Source of the DNA: Flavobacteriales bacterium UBA1937 | Lineage (GTDB): Bacteria > Bacteroidota > Bacteroidia > Flavobacteriales > Weeksellaceae | DNA: 64,000 bases | Reading direction: 5' to 3' | Assembly: GCA_002337005.1 (NCBI GenBank) | Contig: DDFD01000020.1 | Coordinates: 1 to 64,000, forward strand | Shown: positions 17,774-26,103 of the stretch, piece after piece | How the letters are laid out: each line of letters starts with the position of its first letter | Position numbering within the stretch: the first letter of the stretch is position 1 | The notes under the pieces: model-generated | Told to the model about the DNA's origin: nothing | Database searches by the model: none | What the model saw: the letters and a program-made list of their open reading frames with translations, nothing else | Position numbers and translations under genes: made by a program

Positions 17774-18103
17774 ATGATTAAAGTAACAGACTTAGCAAGA
17801 GAAAAAGCATCTCAATTAATGAAAGAAGACGGCTTCAATCCAGAAACTGATTATATCAGAGTAGGAGTAAAAAGTGGCGGTTGTTCAGGACTAGAGTATG
17901 TTTTAAGATTTGATAAAGAAAAAACAGAAGCTGACCAAGTTTTTGAAGACAATGGTGTAAAGATTGTGGTTGATAAAAAATCCTTTTTATACCTTGTAGG
18001 AACTACTCTAGAATTTTCTGGTGGTTTGAACGGGAAAGGTTTCGTTTTTAATAATCCTAATGCGGCAAGAACTTGCGGTTGTGGAGAGAGTTTTAGTTTA
18101 TAA
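17774..18103 (+). CDS. sufA: A-type iron-sulfur carrier (SufA/IscA/ErpA family)
   Basis: 109 residues of the HesB/IscA fold that accepts a nascent Fe-S cluster and passes it to target enzymes. The three ligand cysteines are present: C37 in KSGGCSGLEY, and C101 and C103 in RTCGCGESFSL. It is the first gene of the suf operon, 72 bp before sufB; that spacer holds a 7-bp tandem repeat. The symbol is by position; ErpA or IscA are equally good family names. Confidence 0.92.
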   Translation: MIKVTDLAREKASQLMKEDGFNPETDYIRVGVKSGGCSGLEYVLRFDKEKTEADQVFEDNGVKIVVDKKSFLYLVGTTLEFSGGLNGKGFVFNNPNAARTCGCGESFSL

Positions 18104-18142
18104 TTAGAATCAAGATCCAAGAGCCGAGAACCCAAAAATTGG

Positions 18143-18168
18143 AATCTCGAATCTCGAATCTCGAATCT
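18143..18168 (+). repeat. 7-bp tandem repeat, AATCTCG x3.7
   Basis: Three full copies of AATCTCG plus AATCT in the spacer ahead of sufB, ending eight bases before the start codon. Copy number could vary by slippage. Confidence 0.8.
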
Positions 18169-18175
18169 AAAAAAA

Positions 18176-19624
18176 ATGGCAAAATATACAGAAGATGATT
18201 TGAGGGAAGACCTCAAAACTAAAGAATACGAGGCGGGTTTTTATACTGATATTGAGTATGAAGATTTTCCTGTGGGTTTAAACGAGGAAATTATTAAAAT
18301 GATTTCTGCAAAAAAGGAAGAACCAACCTGGATGACGGATTGGCGCTTAGAATCTTTCCGAATTTGGCAAAAAATGGAAGAACCAAATTGGGCAAACATT
18401 ACATATGAAAAGCCTGATTTTCAAGCGATAAAATATTACGCTGCTCCGAAACAAAAACCAGAATTAGAAAGTTTAGATGAAGTTGATCCCGAATTATTAA
18501 AAACGTTTGCAAAACTCGGAATTAATATTGAGGAGCAAAAACGTTTGGCTGGAGTTGCTGTTGATATTGTAATGGATTCCGTTTCTGTGAAAACCACGTT
18601 CCAAGAAACCCTGAAAGAAAAAGGAGTTATTTTCTGTTCCATTTCTGAAGCCATCAAAAATCATCCAGATTTAGTTCAAAAATACATCGGAAAAGTAGTT
18701 CCAAGAGGCGATAATTTCTATGCAGCACTTAATTCCGCCGTTTTTTCTGACGGAAGTTTCTGCTATATTCCAAAAGGTGTAAAATGTCCGATGGAACTTT
18801 CTACGTATTTCCGAATCAATCAGGCTGGAACAGGACAGTTCGAGAGAACTTTGGTAATTGCAGATGAAGGAAGTTATGTAAGTTATTTGGAAGGTTGTAC
18901 CGCTCCTGCAAGAGACGAAAATCAATTGCACGCTGCTGTTGTAGAGTTGATTGCTCTTGACGATGCTGAAATTAAATATTCTACCGTACAAAACTGGTTT
19001 CCAGGTGATGAAAACGGAAAAGGTGGTGTTTATAATTTCGTTACCAAACGTGGATTGTGCGAAAAAAACGCAAAAATTTCTTGGACTCAAGTAGAAACAG
19101 GTTCTGCCGTAACTTGGAAATATCCTTCTTGTATTTTGAAGGGAGATCATTCTGTTGGTGAATTTTATTCGATTGCAGTGACTAATAATCATCAGTATGC
19201 AGATACTGGAACGAAAATGATTCATATTGGTAAAAACACAAAATCTACGATTATTTCTAAAGGAATTTCGGCTGGAAAGTCTAATAATTCTTACAGAGGT
19301 TTGGTAAAAGTAATGCCTTCTGCAAAAGGTGCGAGAAATTTTTCGCAATGTGATTCTCTTTTGATGGGAAATGAATGTGGAGCGCACACTTTTCCTTACA
19401 TCGAAATTAAAGATCCTTCCGCACAATTAGAACACGAAGCTACCACTTCTAAAATTGGTGAAGACCAGATTTTTTACTGCAACCAACGTGGAATTGATAC
19501 CGAAAGAGCAATTGCGTTGATTGTGAATGGTTTCAGTAAAGAAGTTTTGAATAAATTACCAATGGAATTTGCCATTGAGGCACAGAAATTGTTAGAAATT
19601 TCTTTGGAAGGTTCTGTAGGATAA
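18176..19624 (+). CDS. sufB: Fe-S cluster scaffold subunit SufB
   Basis: 482 residues, the usual length. SufB forms the scaffold SufB-SufC2-SufD on which clusters are built. Typical blocks are GVIFCSISEAIKNHPDLVQK, VVPRGDNFYAALNSAVFSDG, PKGVKCPMELSTYFRIN (with the conserved Cys), SYLEGCTAPARDENQLHAAV and the C-terminal GECGAHTFP-like stretch GNECGAHTFPYIEIKDPSA. It follows the A-type carrier and precedes a small membrane-protein gene (21 bp gap), then sufC. Confidence 0.98.
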   Translation: MAKYTEDDLREDLKTKEYEAGFYTDIEYEDFPVGLNEEIIKMISAKKEEPTWMTDWRLESFRIWQKMEEPNWANITYEKPDFQAIKYYAAPKQKPELESLDEVDPELLKTFAKLGINIEEQKRLAGVAVDIVMDSVSVKTTFQETLKEKGVIFCSISEAIKNHPDLVQKYIGKVVPRGDNFYAALNSAVFSDGSFCYIPKGVKCPMELSTYFRINQAGTGQFERTLVIADEGSYVSYLEGCTAPARDENQLHAAVVELIALDDAEIKYSTVQNWFPGDENGKGGVYNFVTKRGLCEKNAKISWTQVETGSAVTWKYPSCILKGDHSVGEFYSIAVTNNHQYADTGTKMIHIGKNTKSTIISKGISAGKSNNSYRGLVKVMPSAKGARNFSQCDSLLMGNECGAHTFPYIEIKDPSAQLEHEATTSKIGEDQIFYCNQRGIDTERAIALIVNGFSKEVLNKLPMEFAIEAQKLLEISLEGSVG

Positions 19625-19645
19625 TCAAAAATAAATAATAAAACT

Positions 19646-20026
19646 ATGAACTTAACTAAAACTCAAAAAACGCTTGTAGGAATTCTACATTTTGCACCAA
19701 TTATAGGGATTTTTCTCTATTTTGTTGCCTTTTTTGGATTCTTTATTTCAAGCCTACCAAATCTTGAAAAACAACATAACAATGGAGAACCTCCGTTTGA
19801 ATTTTTCGCAGGATTTGCTTCCATATTTATCATTTTAGGAATCACTATGTTAGCAGGATTTGCTACTTTGATTTTTGACATCATTCACTTGGTGAAATCC
19901 AATAAAAATGACACCAATAACAAAATTTTAATGTGGGTTTTAATTCTTCTTTTTGCACAAGGAATTGGAGGAATTATTTACTTTTTTTTAGAAATATTAC
20001 CAGATAAAAAGAATAATATAATATAA
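19646..20026 (+). CDS. Small membrane protein inserted between sufB and sufC
   Basis: 126 residues with three predicted helices (about 10-33, 50-77, 93-115). The C-terminal helix pattern (WVLILLFAQGIGGIIYFFLE) resembles the membrane half of PLDc_N-type domains, but the sequence is too short to be sure. It lies inside the suf operon: 21 bp after sufB, and its stop codon overlaps the sufC start (TAATG). It is therefore co-translated with Suf proteins; a role in cluster assembly is not implied by the sequence. Confidence 0.7.
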   Translation: MNLTKTQKTLVGILHFAPIIGIFLYFVAFFGFFISSLPNLEKQHNNGEPPFEFFAGFASIFIILGITMLAGFATLIFDIIHLVKSNKNDTNNKILMWVLILLFAQGIGGIIYFFLEILPDKKNNII

Positions 20027-20769
20027 TGCTATCAATCAATAATTTACACGCCAAAATAGAAGATGGCGTAGAAATTCTGAAAGGAATAAATTTAGAAATA
20101 AAACCAGGTGAAGTTCACGCGATTATGGGACCAAATGGTGCTGGAAAATCTACCCTTTCCTCGGTAATTGCAGGGAAAGAAGATTACGAAGTAACTGATG
20201 GCGAAATACTTTTCGAAGGAGAAAATATCATAGAAGATGCTCCTGAAGAAAGAGCGCACAAAGGAATTTTCCTTTCTTTTCAGTATCCTGTAGAAATTCC
20301 TGGAGTTTCTGTAACTAATTTCATCAAAGCTGCGCTTAACGAAACCAGAAAAGCAAACGGAAAAGAAGAACTTTCTGCGAAAGATATGTTGGCATTAGTT
20401 CGGCAAAATTCTGAACTTTTAGGCATTAAAAAAGATTTTCTTGGGCGTTCTCTTAATGAAGGTTTTTCGGGAGGAGAAAAGAAACGTAACGAGATTTTCC
20501 AAATGATGATGCTTAATCCAAAATTGGCGATTCTTGATGAAACCGATTCTGGTTTAGATATTGATGCCTTGAGAATTGTAGCAGATGGTGTTAATCATTT
20601 CAAAAATTCTGGAAATGCAGTGCTTTTAATTACCCACTATCAAAGGCTTTTGAATTATATTCAACCCGATTTTGTACACGTTTTAGCGGATGGAAAAATC
20701 ATCAAAACAGGCGATAAATCTTTGGCTCTTGAGTTAGAAGAAAAAGGATACGATTGGCTCGTCAAATAA
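20026..20769 (+). CDS. sufC: Fe-S assembly ATPase SufC
   Basis: ABC-type ATPase of the SufBCD scaffold, 247 residues. Walker A is GPNGAGKST (35-43), the signature is GFSGGEKKRNEI (about 149-160), Walker B is LAILDETDSGLD, and the switch His is in LLITHYQRLL. The EKKRNE and DSGLDIDA blocks are specific to SufC within the ABC superfamily. The start overlaps the preceding stop codon by one base; sufD follows after 21 bp. Confidence 0.98.
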   Translation: MLSINNLHAKIEDGVEILKGINLEIKPGEVHAIMGPNGAGKSTLSSVIAGKEDYEVTDGEILFEGENIIEDAPEERAHKGIFLSFQYPVEIPGVSVTNFIKAALNETRKANGKEELSAKDMLALVRQNSELLGIKKDFLGRSLNEGFSGGEKKRNEIFQMMMLNPKLAILDETDSGLDIDALRIVADGVNHFKNSGNAVLLITHYQRLLNYIQPDFVHVLADGKIIKTGDKSLALELEEKGYDWLVK

Positions 20770-20790
20770 TAGAAAATTGAAAGTTGAAAA

Positions 20791-22083
20791 ATGAGCTTGT
20801 TTGAACAAATTTTAGAAAAAAAATCTTCACTTTTTGGTGAAAAACGAGTTGCTTTAGAAGATTTCTTAAGCAAAGGTTTCCCTACCAAAAAAGACGAAGA
20901 ATATAAATATACCTATCTGAAGGAAATCACAGAAAAAACATATAATTTTTCTCCTTCAGAACATCATGCAATCACCAAAAAACAATTAGATGAACTTCAC
21001 CTCGGCGAAGAACATTTTGATTTTATTGTTTTTGTAAATGGTAAATTACATAAAGATCTATCCAGTATTTCTGTTGAAAATGTAGAGTTTTTAACATTAA
21101 ATTTTGCACTTTCTCACGAATCTTATTCAGAAATTATTAAAAATCATTTTAATACACTTGCGAATAAAGAGAATGCTTTTTGCAACTTAAATTTTGCACT
21201 AAATTCTGACGGATTTTTCCTTCACGTTCCGAAAAATGTGGTGATAGAGAAACCAATTCACGTTTTTTACTTGTCTCAAAATCAAGACGAAAACACTTTT
21301 TACAATACCCGAAATTTACTCGTTGTAGAAGAAGGTGCAAAAGTAGAAGTTATTGAATCTCATCACAATTTTGATGAAAATTTTGTGTTTACCAATTCCG
21401 TAACCGAAATTTTTGCAGGTAAAAATGCAAAAGCAGATTGGCATAAATTACAAAATGACAGTGATACTTCGTATTTGGTAGACCATACTTTTGCGAAACA
21501 AGAAAGAGATTCTTTGGCGACCGTTAATACATTTAGTTTTGGTGGAAAATTGGTGAGAAATAATCTCGATTTTATTCATAACGGCGAGAATATCAACTCA
21601 TTTATGAACGGAATTACGATTATTGGTGGCGAACAATTGGTTGACCATCACACCGCAGTTCATCACAATCAACCAAATTGTGAATCGTACCAAAATTACA
21701 AAGGCGTTTATAAAGATAAAGCTCACGGTGTTTTCAATGGGAAAGTTTTTGTAGATAAATTGGCTCAAAAAACCAATGCTTATCAACAAAACAACAATAT
21801 TTTGTTAGACGAAGGTGCAACAATCGACACAAAACCGCAATTAGAAATTTTTGCTGATGATGTTAAATGTTCTCACGGTTGTACAGTTGGGCAATTGAAT
21901 GATGACGCTTTATTTTATTTAAGAGCAAGAGGAATTTCTAAACAAAAAGCACAAGCCTTGTTATTGTTTGCTTTTGCAAATGATGCGATGCAAAATATTG
22001 ATATTGAGCCTTTAAAATTGAAAATTTCTAAACTTTTGGCAGAAAAATTAGAAGTTGATATTGCTTTTGAAGAATTAGTTTAA
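20791..22083 (+). CDS. sufD: Fe-S assembly scaffold subunit SufD
   Basis: 430 residues, partner of SufB. The beta-helix core includes VIEKPIHVFYLSQ, the SFGGKLVRNNLDFIHNGENI region and GVFNGKVFVDKLAQKTNAYQ. The C-terminal block DDVKCSHGCTVGQLNDDALFY-LRARGIS is diagnostic for SufD. It lies 21 bp after sufC and 24 bp before the zincin-like gene, within one transcription unit. Confidence 0.97.
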   Translation: MSLFEQILEKKSSLFGEKRVALEDFLSKGFPTKKDEEYKYTYLKEITEKTYNFSPSEHHAITKKQLDELHLGEEHFDFIVFVNGKLHKDLSSISVENVEFLTLNFALSHESYSEIIKNHFNTLANKENAFCNLNFALNSDGFFLHVPKNVVIEKPIHVFYLSQNQDENTFYNTRNLLVVEEGAKVEVIESHHNFDENFVFTNSVTEIFAGKNAKADWHKLQNDSDTSYLVDHTFAKQERDSLATVNTFSFGGKLVRNNLDFIHNGENINSFMNGITIIGGEQLVDHHTAVHHNQPNCESYQNYKGVYKDKAHGVFNGKVFVDKLAQKTNAYQQNNNILLDEGATIDTKPQLEIFADDVKCSHGCTVGQLNDDALFYLRARGISKQKAQALLLFAFANDAMQNIDIEPLKLKISKLLAEKLEVDIAFEELV

Positions 22084-22107
22084 ATTTGAAATCAAGTTTT
22101 TGATAAG

Positions 22108-22617
22108 ATGAATTTAGAACAAGCAAATTTACAGATTGAAGCGTATAAAGAAAACGACCAAGTTTTGGACGCAGCTCATTATTTGATAAGAAATTTCAAT
22201 TTAGAGCACGAGAATTTTGCAGGTTTTGATTTCAGAGACGAATTAAAAAGTGATGGACTTCTGTTAACCGCAGAAGGAGAACTAGGAGAACCGCAAACTG
22301 TGAAAATTCCTAGAAATTTATTTGATTTTAATCTGGATTTAGTCTTGAATATGGTAGCTCACGAAATGCTGCATGTTCGTCAAAAAGACCCAAATTCTTT
22401 GGTGGAAGATAAGAACGAAAGAGAATTTCAGGCGTATTACGAAATGCTTTTTCACAAAGTTTTTCCACAAATTCCAGTGCTTTCTGCTTTTTATATCAAA
22501 CAATTTGGAGAAAAAGCATTAGAATATTACAGAAGAATGGGCGAAGGTTCTGAATTGCAAACCAAATATGCAGAACAGAAAAAAGAAGTAAAAGATTTAA
22601 TTGCTTCTCAACCTTAA
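22108..22617 (+). CDS. Zincin-like protein of unknown function in the suf operon
   Basis: 169 residues, no signal peptide, so cytosolic. The one clear motif is HEMLH (H85, E86, H89) in a helix NMVAHEMLHVRQK, with a downstream Glu-rich helix EREFQAYYEM about 20 residues on that could give the third ligand. This is the pattern of small zinc metallopeptidases. It lies 24 bp after sufD and 27 bp before the exonuclease gene. No known Suf factor has this fold, so its function is open. Confidence 0.7.
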   Translation: MNLEQANLQIEAYKENDQVLDAAHYLIRNFNLEHENFAGFDFRDELKSDGLLLTAEGELGEPQTVKIPRNLFDFNLDLVLNMVAHEMLHVRQKDPNSLVEDKNEREFQAYYEMLFHKVFPQIPVLSAFYIKQFGEKALEYYRRMGEGSELQTKYAEQKKEVKDLIASQP

Positions 22618-22644
22618 TTTTTTAAAAGCTAAAAACCAACCAAA

Positions 22645-23343
22645 ATGATTAAAAATATTCCGATAGAAAAAGTGCTTTTTCTGGATATAGAAACCGTTCC
22701 GCAATCTGGAAATTTTGCTGAGCTTTCTGAAACAGAGCAAAAACTTTGGGACAAAAAAACGCAAAGACAAAGAGACCAAGATGTTTCTGCCGAAGATTTT
22801 TATGGAGAAAGAGCAGGAATAATGGCAGAATTTGGCAAAATTATCTGCATTTCTATAGGGATTTATGATAAAAATGATAAACTTCTCATCAGAAGTTTTG
22901 CAGGAGATAATGAAGAGGAATTATTAAAGGAATTTGGAGAAATTTTCAATCGCCCGAAATTGCAAAACGTGATTTTGTGTGCACACAACGGAAAAGAATT
23001 TGATTTTCCGTGGATTGCAAGAAGATTTCTGATTAACGGAATGCAACCACCTTCTCCGTTCCAAATGTTTGGGAAAAAACCTTGGGAAGTTCCGCATTTG
23101 GATACGATGGAATTGTGGAAATTTGGGGATTGGAAAAGTTTTATTTCTTTAGAATTAATGGCGCATCTTTTCGGTGTTCCTACTCCAAAAGATGATATAG
23201 ATGGTTCTATGGTTTCGTCTATTTATTATATAGAAAAAGACTTGCCTAGAATTGTAAAATACTGCGAAAAAGATGTGCTAACTTTGGCAAATGTTTTTCG
23301 AAAATTGAGACAAGAAGATTTATTAGAAAGACGTAATGATTAA
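22645..23343 (+). CDS. Predicted 3'-5' exonuclease (PolB-like DEDD fold)
   Basis: 232 residues. Exo I is LFLDIETVPQ (D14, E16), Exo II is AHNGKEFDFPW and Exo III is KYCEKDVLTLANVF, the DEDDy-type arrangement of the DNA polymerase B exonuclease-like family. Conserved GDWKSFISLELMAHLFGVPT lies between. It acts alone as a small nuclease; the substrate (RNA or DNA) is unknown. It shares the suf operon with short gaps on both sides. Confidence 0.88.
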   Translation: MIKNIPIEKVLFLDIETVPQSGNFAELSETEQKLWDKKTQRQRDQDVSAEDFYGERAGIMAEFGKIICISIGIYDKNDKLLIRSFAGDNEEELLKEFGEIFNRPKLQNVILCAHNGKEFDFPWIARRFLINGMQPPSPFQMFGKKPWEVPHLDTMELWKFGDWKSFISLELMAHLFGVPTPKDDIDGSMVSSIYYIEKDLPRIVKYCEKDVLTLANVFRKLRQEDLLERRND

Positions 23344-23385
23344 AATATTGCCGATAGTTTTTGCTAAAGGCAGATTGTAGAAAAT

Positions 23386-23715
23386 ATGAAATTTACAGAC
23401 GAACAAATTGCAACAATAGGCGAAAATATTATCAAAGCCTTAAAAACGGTTTTTGACCCAGAAATTCCCGTAGATATTTACGAATTGGGATTAGTTTATG
23501 ACGTGCAAATTTCTGAAGACGGAGATGTAAAAGTTGTAATGACTTTGACAACCCCGAATTGTCCGGTCGCAGAATCTTTACCTCAAGAAGTGAAAGAAAA
23601 AGTAGCAGGTGTAGAAAACGTGAATTCTGTAGATTTAGAACTCACATTTGAGCCCAGTTGGAACAAAGATATGATGAGTGAAGAAGCAAAATTTGAATTG
23701 GGAATTTTGTTTTAA
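23386..23715 (+). CDS. DUF59/MIP18-family Fe-S assembly protein (SufT-like)
   Basis: 109 residues covering one DUF59 domain: VFDPEIPVDIYELGLVYDV, VVMTLTTPNCPVAESLPQEV and VDLELTFEPSWNKDMMSEEA. The conserved Cys in TPNCP is the family's reactive residue. Such proteins help mature Fe-S proteins and are usually in suf operons of Bacteroidota. It is the last gene; a repeat and a terminator follow. Confidence 0.93.
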   Translation: MKFTDEQIATIGENIIKALKTVFDPEIPVDIYELGLVYDVQISEDGDVKVVMTLTTPNCPVAESLPQEVKEKVAGVENVNSVDLELTFEPSWNKDMMSEEAKFELGILF

Positions 23716-23720
23716 GTTAT

Positions 23721-23751
23721 TATTGCGAGGAGTGAAACGAAGAAACAATCC
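23721..23751 (+). repeat. Dispersed intergenic repeat copy
   Basis: TATTGCGAGGAGTGAAACG...AACAATCC, related to the copies at 10533-10572 and 8963-9053. It sits directly after the last suf gene and before its terminator. Confidence 0.55.
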
Positions 23752-23763
23752 GTTGAAAAACAT

Positions 23764-23789
23764 AAAAACACCAAAATATTGGTGTTTTT
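23764..23789 (+). terminator. Terminator of the suf operon
   Basis: Stem AAAAACACCAA / TTGGTGTTTTT with an AATA loop and a T run. The following 190 bp up to the next gene hold no recognisable gene. Confidence 0.8.
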
Positions 23790-23978
23790 TTATTTTGACA
23801 TCAGTTTCGTAGGCGTTTAGAAATTGAAAATGAAATTCGTTAAGAAATTCCTGCTGTTTGAGAAAGCGATGGGAAAAGCGATGGCTTGAATTTCAGGAAT
23901 TTTAGAATTTTATTTTTAATTTTAGCCGAAGAAAGTGAAGTCTTGATTTTTGGTTCTTTTCATCAAAGAAAAGAACAA

Positions 23979-24818
23979 TTAAATTTCTCTCGCAATTTCT
24001 TTACCTTCTCTTCGGCTCCATTCACTCCAAGAACCTACATATAAATTCGGAATTGGGAAACCAGCATAATCTAATGCCAAAATCGTATGACACGCTGTAA
24101 CGCCAGAACCACAATGAATAATTAGTTTTTCAGGTTTTTCGGCTAAAAACGTTTTGTATTTTTCTTTTAAAATTTCTGGAGAAAGATACTCACCATTTTC
24201 ATCTAAATTTTCAGAAAAAGGAATATTAATTGCACCAGGAATATGACCTGCAACTAAATCTATCGGTTCACCTTCTCCACGATATCTGTAAGAATCTCTT
24301 ACATCGATTACCGTTGCAGAATTTTCTGTAATTTCTTTTTCTACTTCTTCTAAAGTTGAGGTAGGAAAATGCCAATTTTCACTTAAAATAAATGAAGTTT
24401 TTTCAAAAATTTCTTCACCAGAATTGGTAGGAATCCCTAATTTTTCCGCAGTTTGAAAACCACCACTCAAAACCTGAACTTTTTCTAAACCAAAAGCTCG
24501 CAACATCCACCAACATCTTGCTGCGGCATTTCCTCCATTTGCTAAATCATAGACTACAACGTGAGAATTTTCTGAAATTCCTAAATTTTGTAAAGTTTCA
24601 GCAAATGTTGAAATTTTTGGCAAAGGATGTCTTCCCCCAAAAGCTGCATTTTCGCCAATTTCTGCTAAATCCTTATCTAAATCTATAAATCTCGCACCTT
24701 TTATATGATTTTCAATATAACTTTCGCGAGCGTTTTTTCCTGTTCTTGCATCAAGAATTACTAGATTTCCTTGGTCTAAAATTGCTGAAAGTTCAGTTTT
24801 GGTGATGATGGGTTTCAT
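23979..24818 (-). CDS. Sulfurtransferase with two rhodanese domains (TST/MST type)
   Basis: 279 residues in two rhodanese domains: an inactive N-terminal one (about 1-135, FIDLDKDLAEIGENAAFGGRHPLP) and an active C-terminal one. The active-site loop is HCGSGVTAC with C236; CGSGVT fits 3-mercaptopyruvate sulfurtransferases and thiosulfate sulfurtransferases. I start at the ATG at 24818 (MKPIITKTE), because the longer in-frame start adds 43 residues unrelated to rhodaneses. The HMG-CoA-lyase-like gene lies upstream on the same strand. Confidence 0.92.
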   Translation of the reverse strand: MKPIITKTELSAILDQGNLVILDARTGKNARESYIENHIKGARFIDLDKDLAEIGENAAFGGRHPLPKISTFAETLQNLGISENSHVVVYDLANGGNAAARCWWMLRAFGLEKVQVLSGGFQTAEKLGIPTNSGEEIFEKTSFILSENWHFPTSTLEEVEKEITENSATVIDVRDSYRYRGEGEPIDLVAGHIPGAINIPFSENLDENGEYLSPEILKEKYKTFLAEKPEKLIIHCGSGVTACHTILALDYAGFPIPNLYVGSWSEWSRREGKEIAREI

Positions 24819-24903
24819 AAAGTGAGGCTTAATTTGTTCTCGCAGATTTAGCAAATTATGCTGATTTTCAAAAATCTGATAAATCAGTATAATCAGCGAG
24901 AGT

Positions 24904-25749
24904 TTAAAATTTAAAAATATCTTTCGCTTTGTTCCAAGCAGCTTCAAAATTAAGAAGATTTAATTGATTTTCTATATTTTCGGATTGCAAAAAATTAATC
25001 ACTTTTTCCGTTGGCATATTTCCTACCAAATCATCTTTTGCGTAAGGGCAACCGCCCAAACCTTTAATGGCAGAGTCAAATCTTGCACAGTCATTGTCAT
25101 ACGCTGCTTTTAGTTTAATGTAAGAATCTTCGTATCGATTATGGAAATGTGCTCCGAAATTAATTTCAGGGAATTTTGTAGGGATTTTGTTAAACATCAT
25201 CGAGATTCTTTCTACATTTCCTGTTCCTGTAGTATCAGAAAGCAAAATATTTTTAATGCCAATTTCCGAAAAACGCTTTGCCCAAAATTCAATATCTTCA
25301 AATTTCCAAATTTCACCATAAGGATTCCCGAAAGCCATTGAAAAATAGAGATTCAACTCACGATTTTCAGCTTTAGAAATTTCTAAAATTTTCTGAACTT
25401 CAATAAATGCTTCTTCTTGATTTTTATTGGTATTTCTATACTGAAACGTCTCCGAAATAGAAAAAGGAAATCCCAAAATATCAATATTTTCGTGTTTCAA
25501 GGCTCGTTCTGCACCAGAAAGATTGGCGACAATTACCGAAATCTTGGTATTATTTTTTTTCTGAATTTCTGGCATTACGTCTTTAGTATCTGCCATTTGT
25601 GGGATTGCTTTTGGCGACACAAAACTTCCACAATCTAGCACATCAAAACCTACTTCCATCAAAGAATTGATGTAATCTATCTTTTGTGAAGTCGGGATAA
25701 ATTCTCCCCAACCTTGCATTGCATCTCGTGGACATTCAGTTAAAAACAT
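24904..25749 (-). CDS. Hydroxymethylglutaryl-CoA lyase-like enzyme
   Basis: 281 residues of the HMGL/DRE-TIM metallolyase fold. It begins ECPRDAMQGWGEFIPTSQKI, where the R in PRD is the catalytic Arg position. FGAHFHNRYEDSYIKL supplies the metal-binding His pair, and GLGGCPYAKDDLVGNMPTE the active-site Cys loop. Likely a step in leucine or ketone-body breakdown (HMG-CoA to acetyl-CoA and acetoacetate). The sulfurtransferase gene follows 85 bp downstream; a joint role is not obvious. Confidence 0.88.
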   Translation of the reverse strand: MFLTECPRDAMQGWGEFIPTSQKIDYINSLMEVGFDVLDCGSFVSPKAIPQMADTKDVMPEIQKKNNTKISVIVANLSGAERALKHENIDILGFPFSISETFQYRNTNKNQEEAFIEVQKILEISKAENRELNLYFSMAFGNPYGEIWKFEDIEFWAKRFSEIGIKNILLSDTTGTGNVERISMMFNKIPTKFPEINFGAHFHNRYEDSYIKLKAAYDNDCARFDSAIKGLGGCPYAKDDLVGNMPTEKVINFLQSENIENQLNLLNFEAAWNKAKDIFKF

Positions 25750-25841
25750 TTCTATTTTTTAGATTTTATTTCTTGGCTAAAAATACAATTTTTTAAGAAT
25801 TTCTTTCAAAGAATCTAAAATTTTGTTCTTTGCTACAAATT

Positions 25842-25865
25842 GCGCCCCAGATTGTAGTGGAGCTC
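25842..25865 (+). repeat. Dispersed repeat core (GCCCC..GATTGTAG.GGA)
   Basis: GCCCCAGATTGTAGTGGAGC here corresponds to GCCCCGATTGTAGCGGAAAT on the minus strand near 9054-9075. This indicates an intergenic repeat family in the genome. Confidence 0.5.
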
Positions 25866-26075
25866 TTTTTATTTTTAAGCTGAGGAAACCCCTTTTTGCA
25901 TAATAAAATTAACGCAGAAAGGGTTGCTCGTTGGCAAAAATAAAAAAGCGGGAACACAATCTAGAAAAAGCGAAAGCTTTTATCGAAGATTGCCCACGAA
26001 CTGGAGTGAAATTTGATGCCCAAATATTTAAAAAAACATCCATCATCTAAAATCCATCATCCCATCAAAAAACTG

Positions 26076-26083
26076 TAAATTTG
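26076..26083 (+). promoter_or_regulatory. Candidate -7 element of pepT
   Basis: TAAATTTG, 20 bp before the ATG. No clear TTG at the -33 position. Confidence 0.4.
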
Positions 26084-26103
26084 TAAGAAATAAAAATTAA
26101 GAA

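Larger units (their letters stand above)
25750..26103. other. 354-bp gap without a gene
   Basis: Between the divergent lyase-like gene and pepT. It contains the repeat core at 25842-25865 and a G/C-richer stretch downstream (AGCGAAAGCTTTTATCGAAGA, then TTGCCCACGAACTGG) that reads like decayed repeat sequence. The pepT promoter is at its right end. No ORF with coding character and no RNA gene was recognised. Confidence 0.6.

Noticed and set aside
18671..19426. 251-residue minus-strand ORF within sufB
   Set aside because: Shadow of the sufB coding frame; composition and lack of motifs show it is not real.
24819..24947. N-terminal 43-residue extension of the sulfurtransferase
   Set aside because: Unrelated to rhodaneses and overlaps the 3' end of the upstream lyase gene; the ATG at 24818 fits the family.
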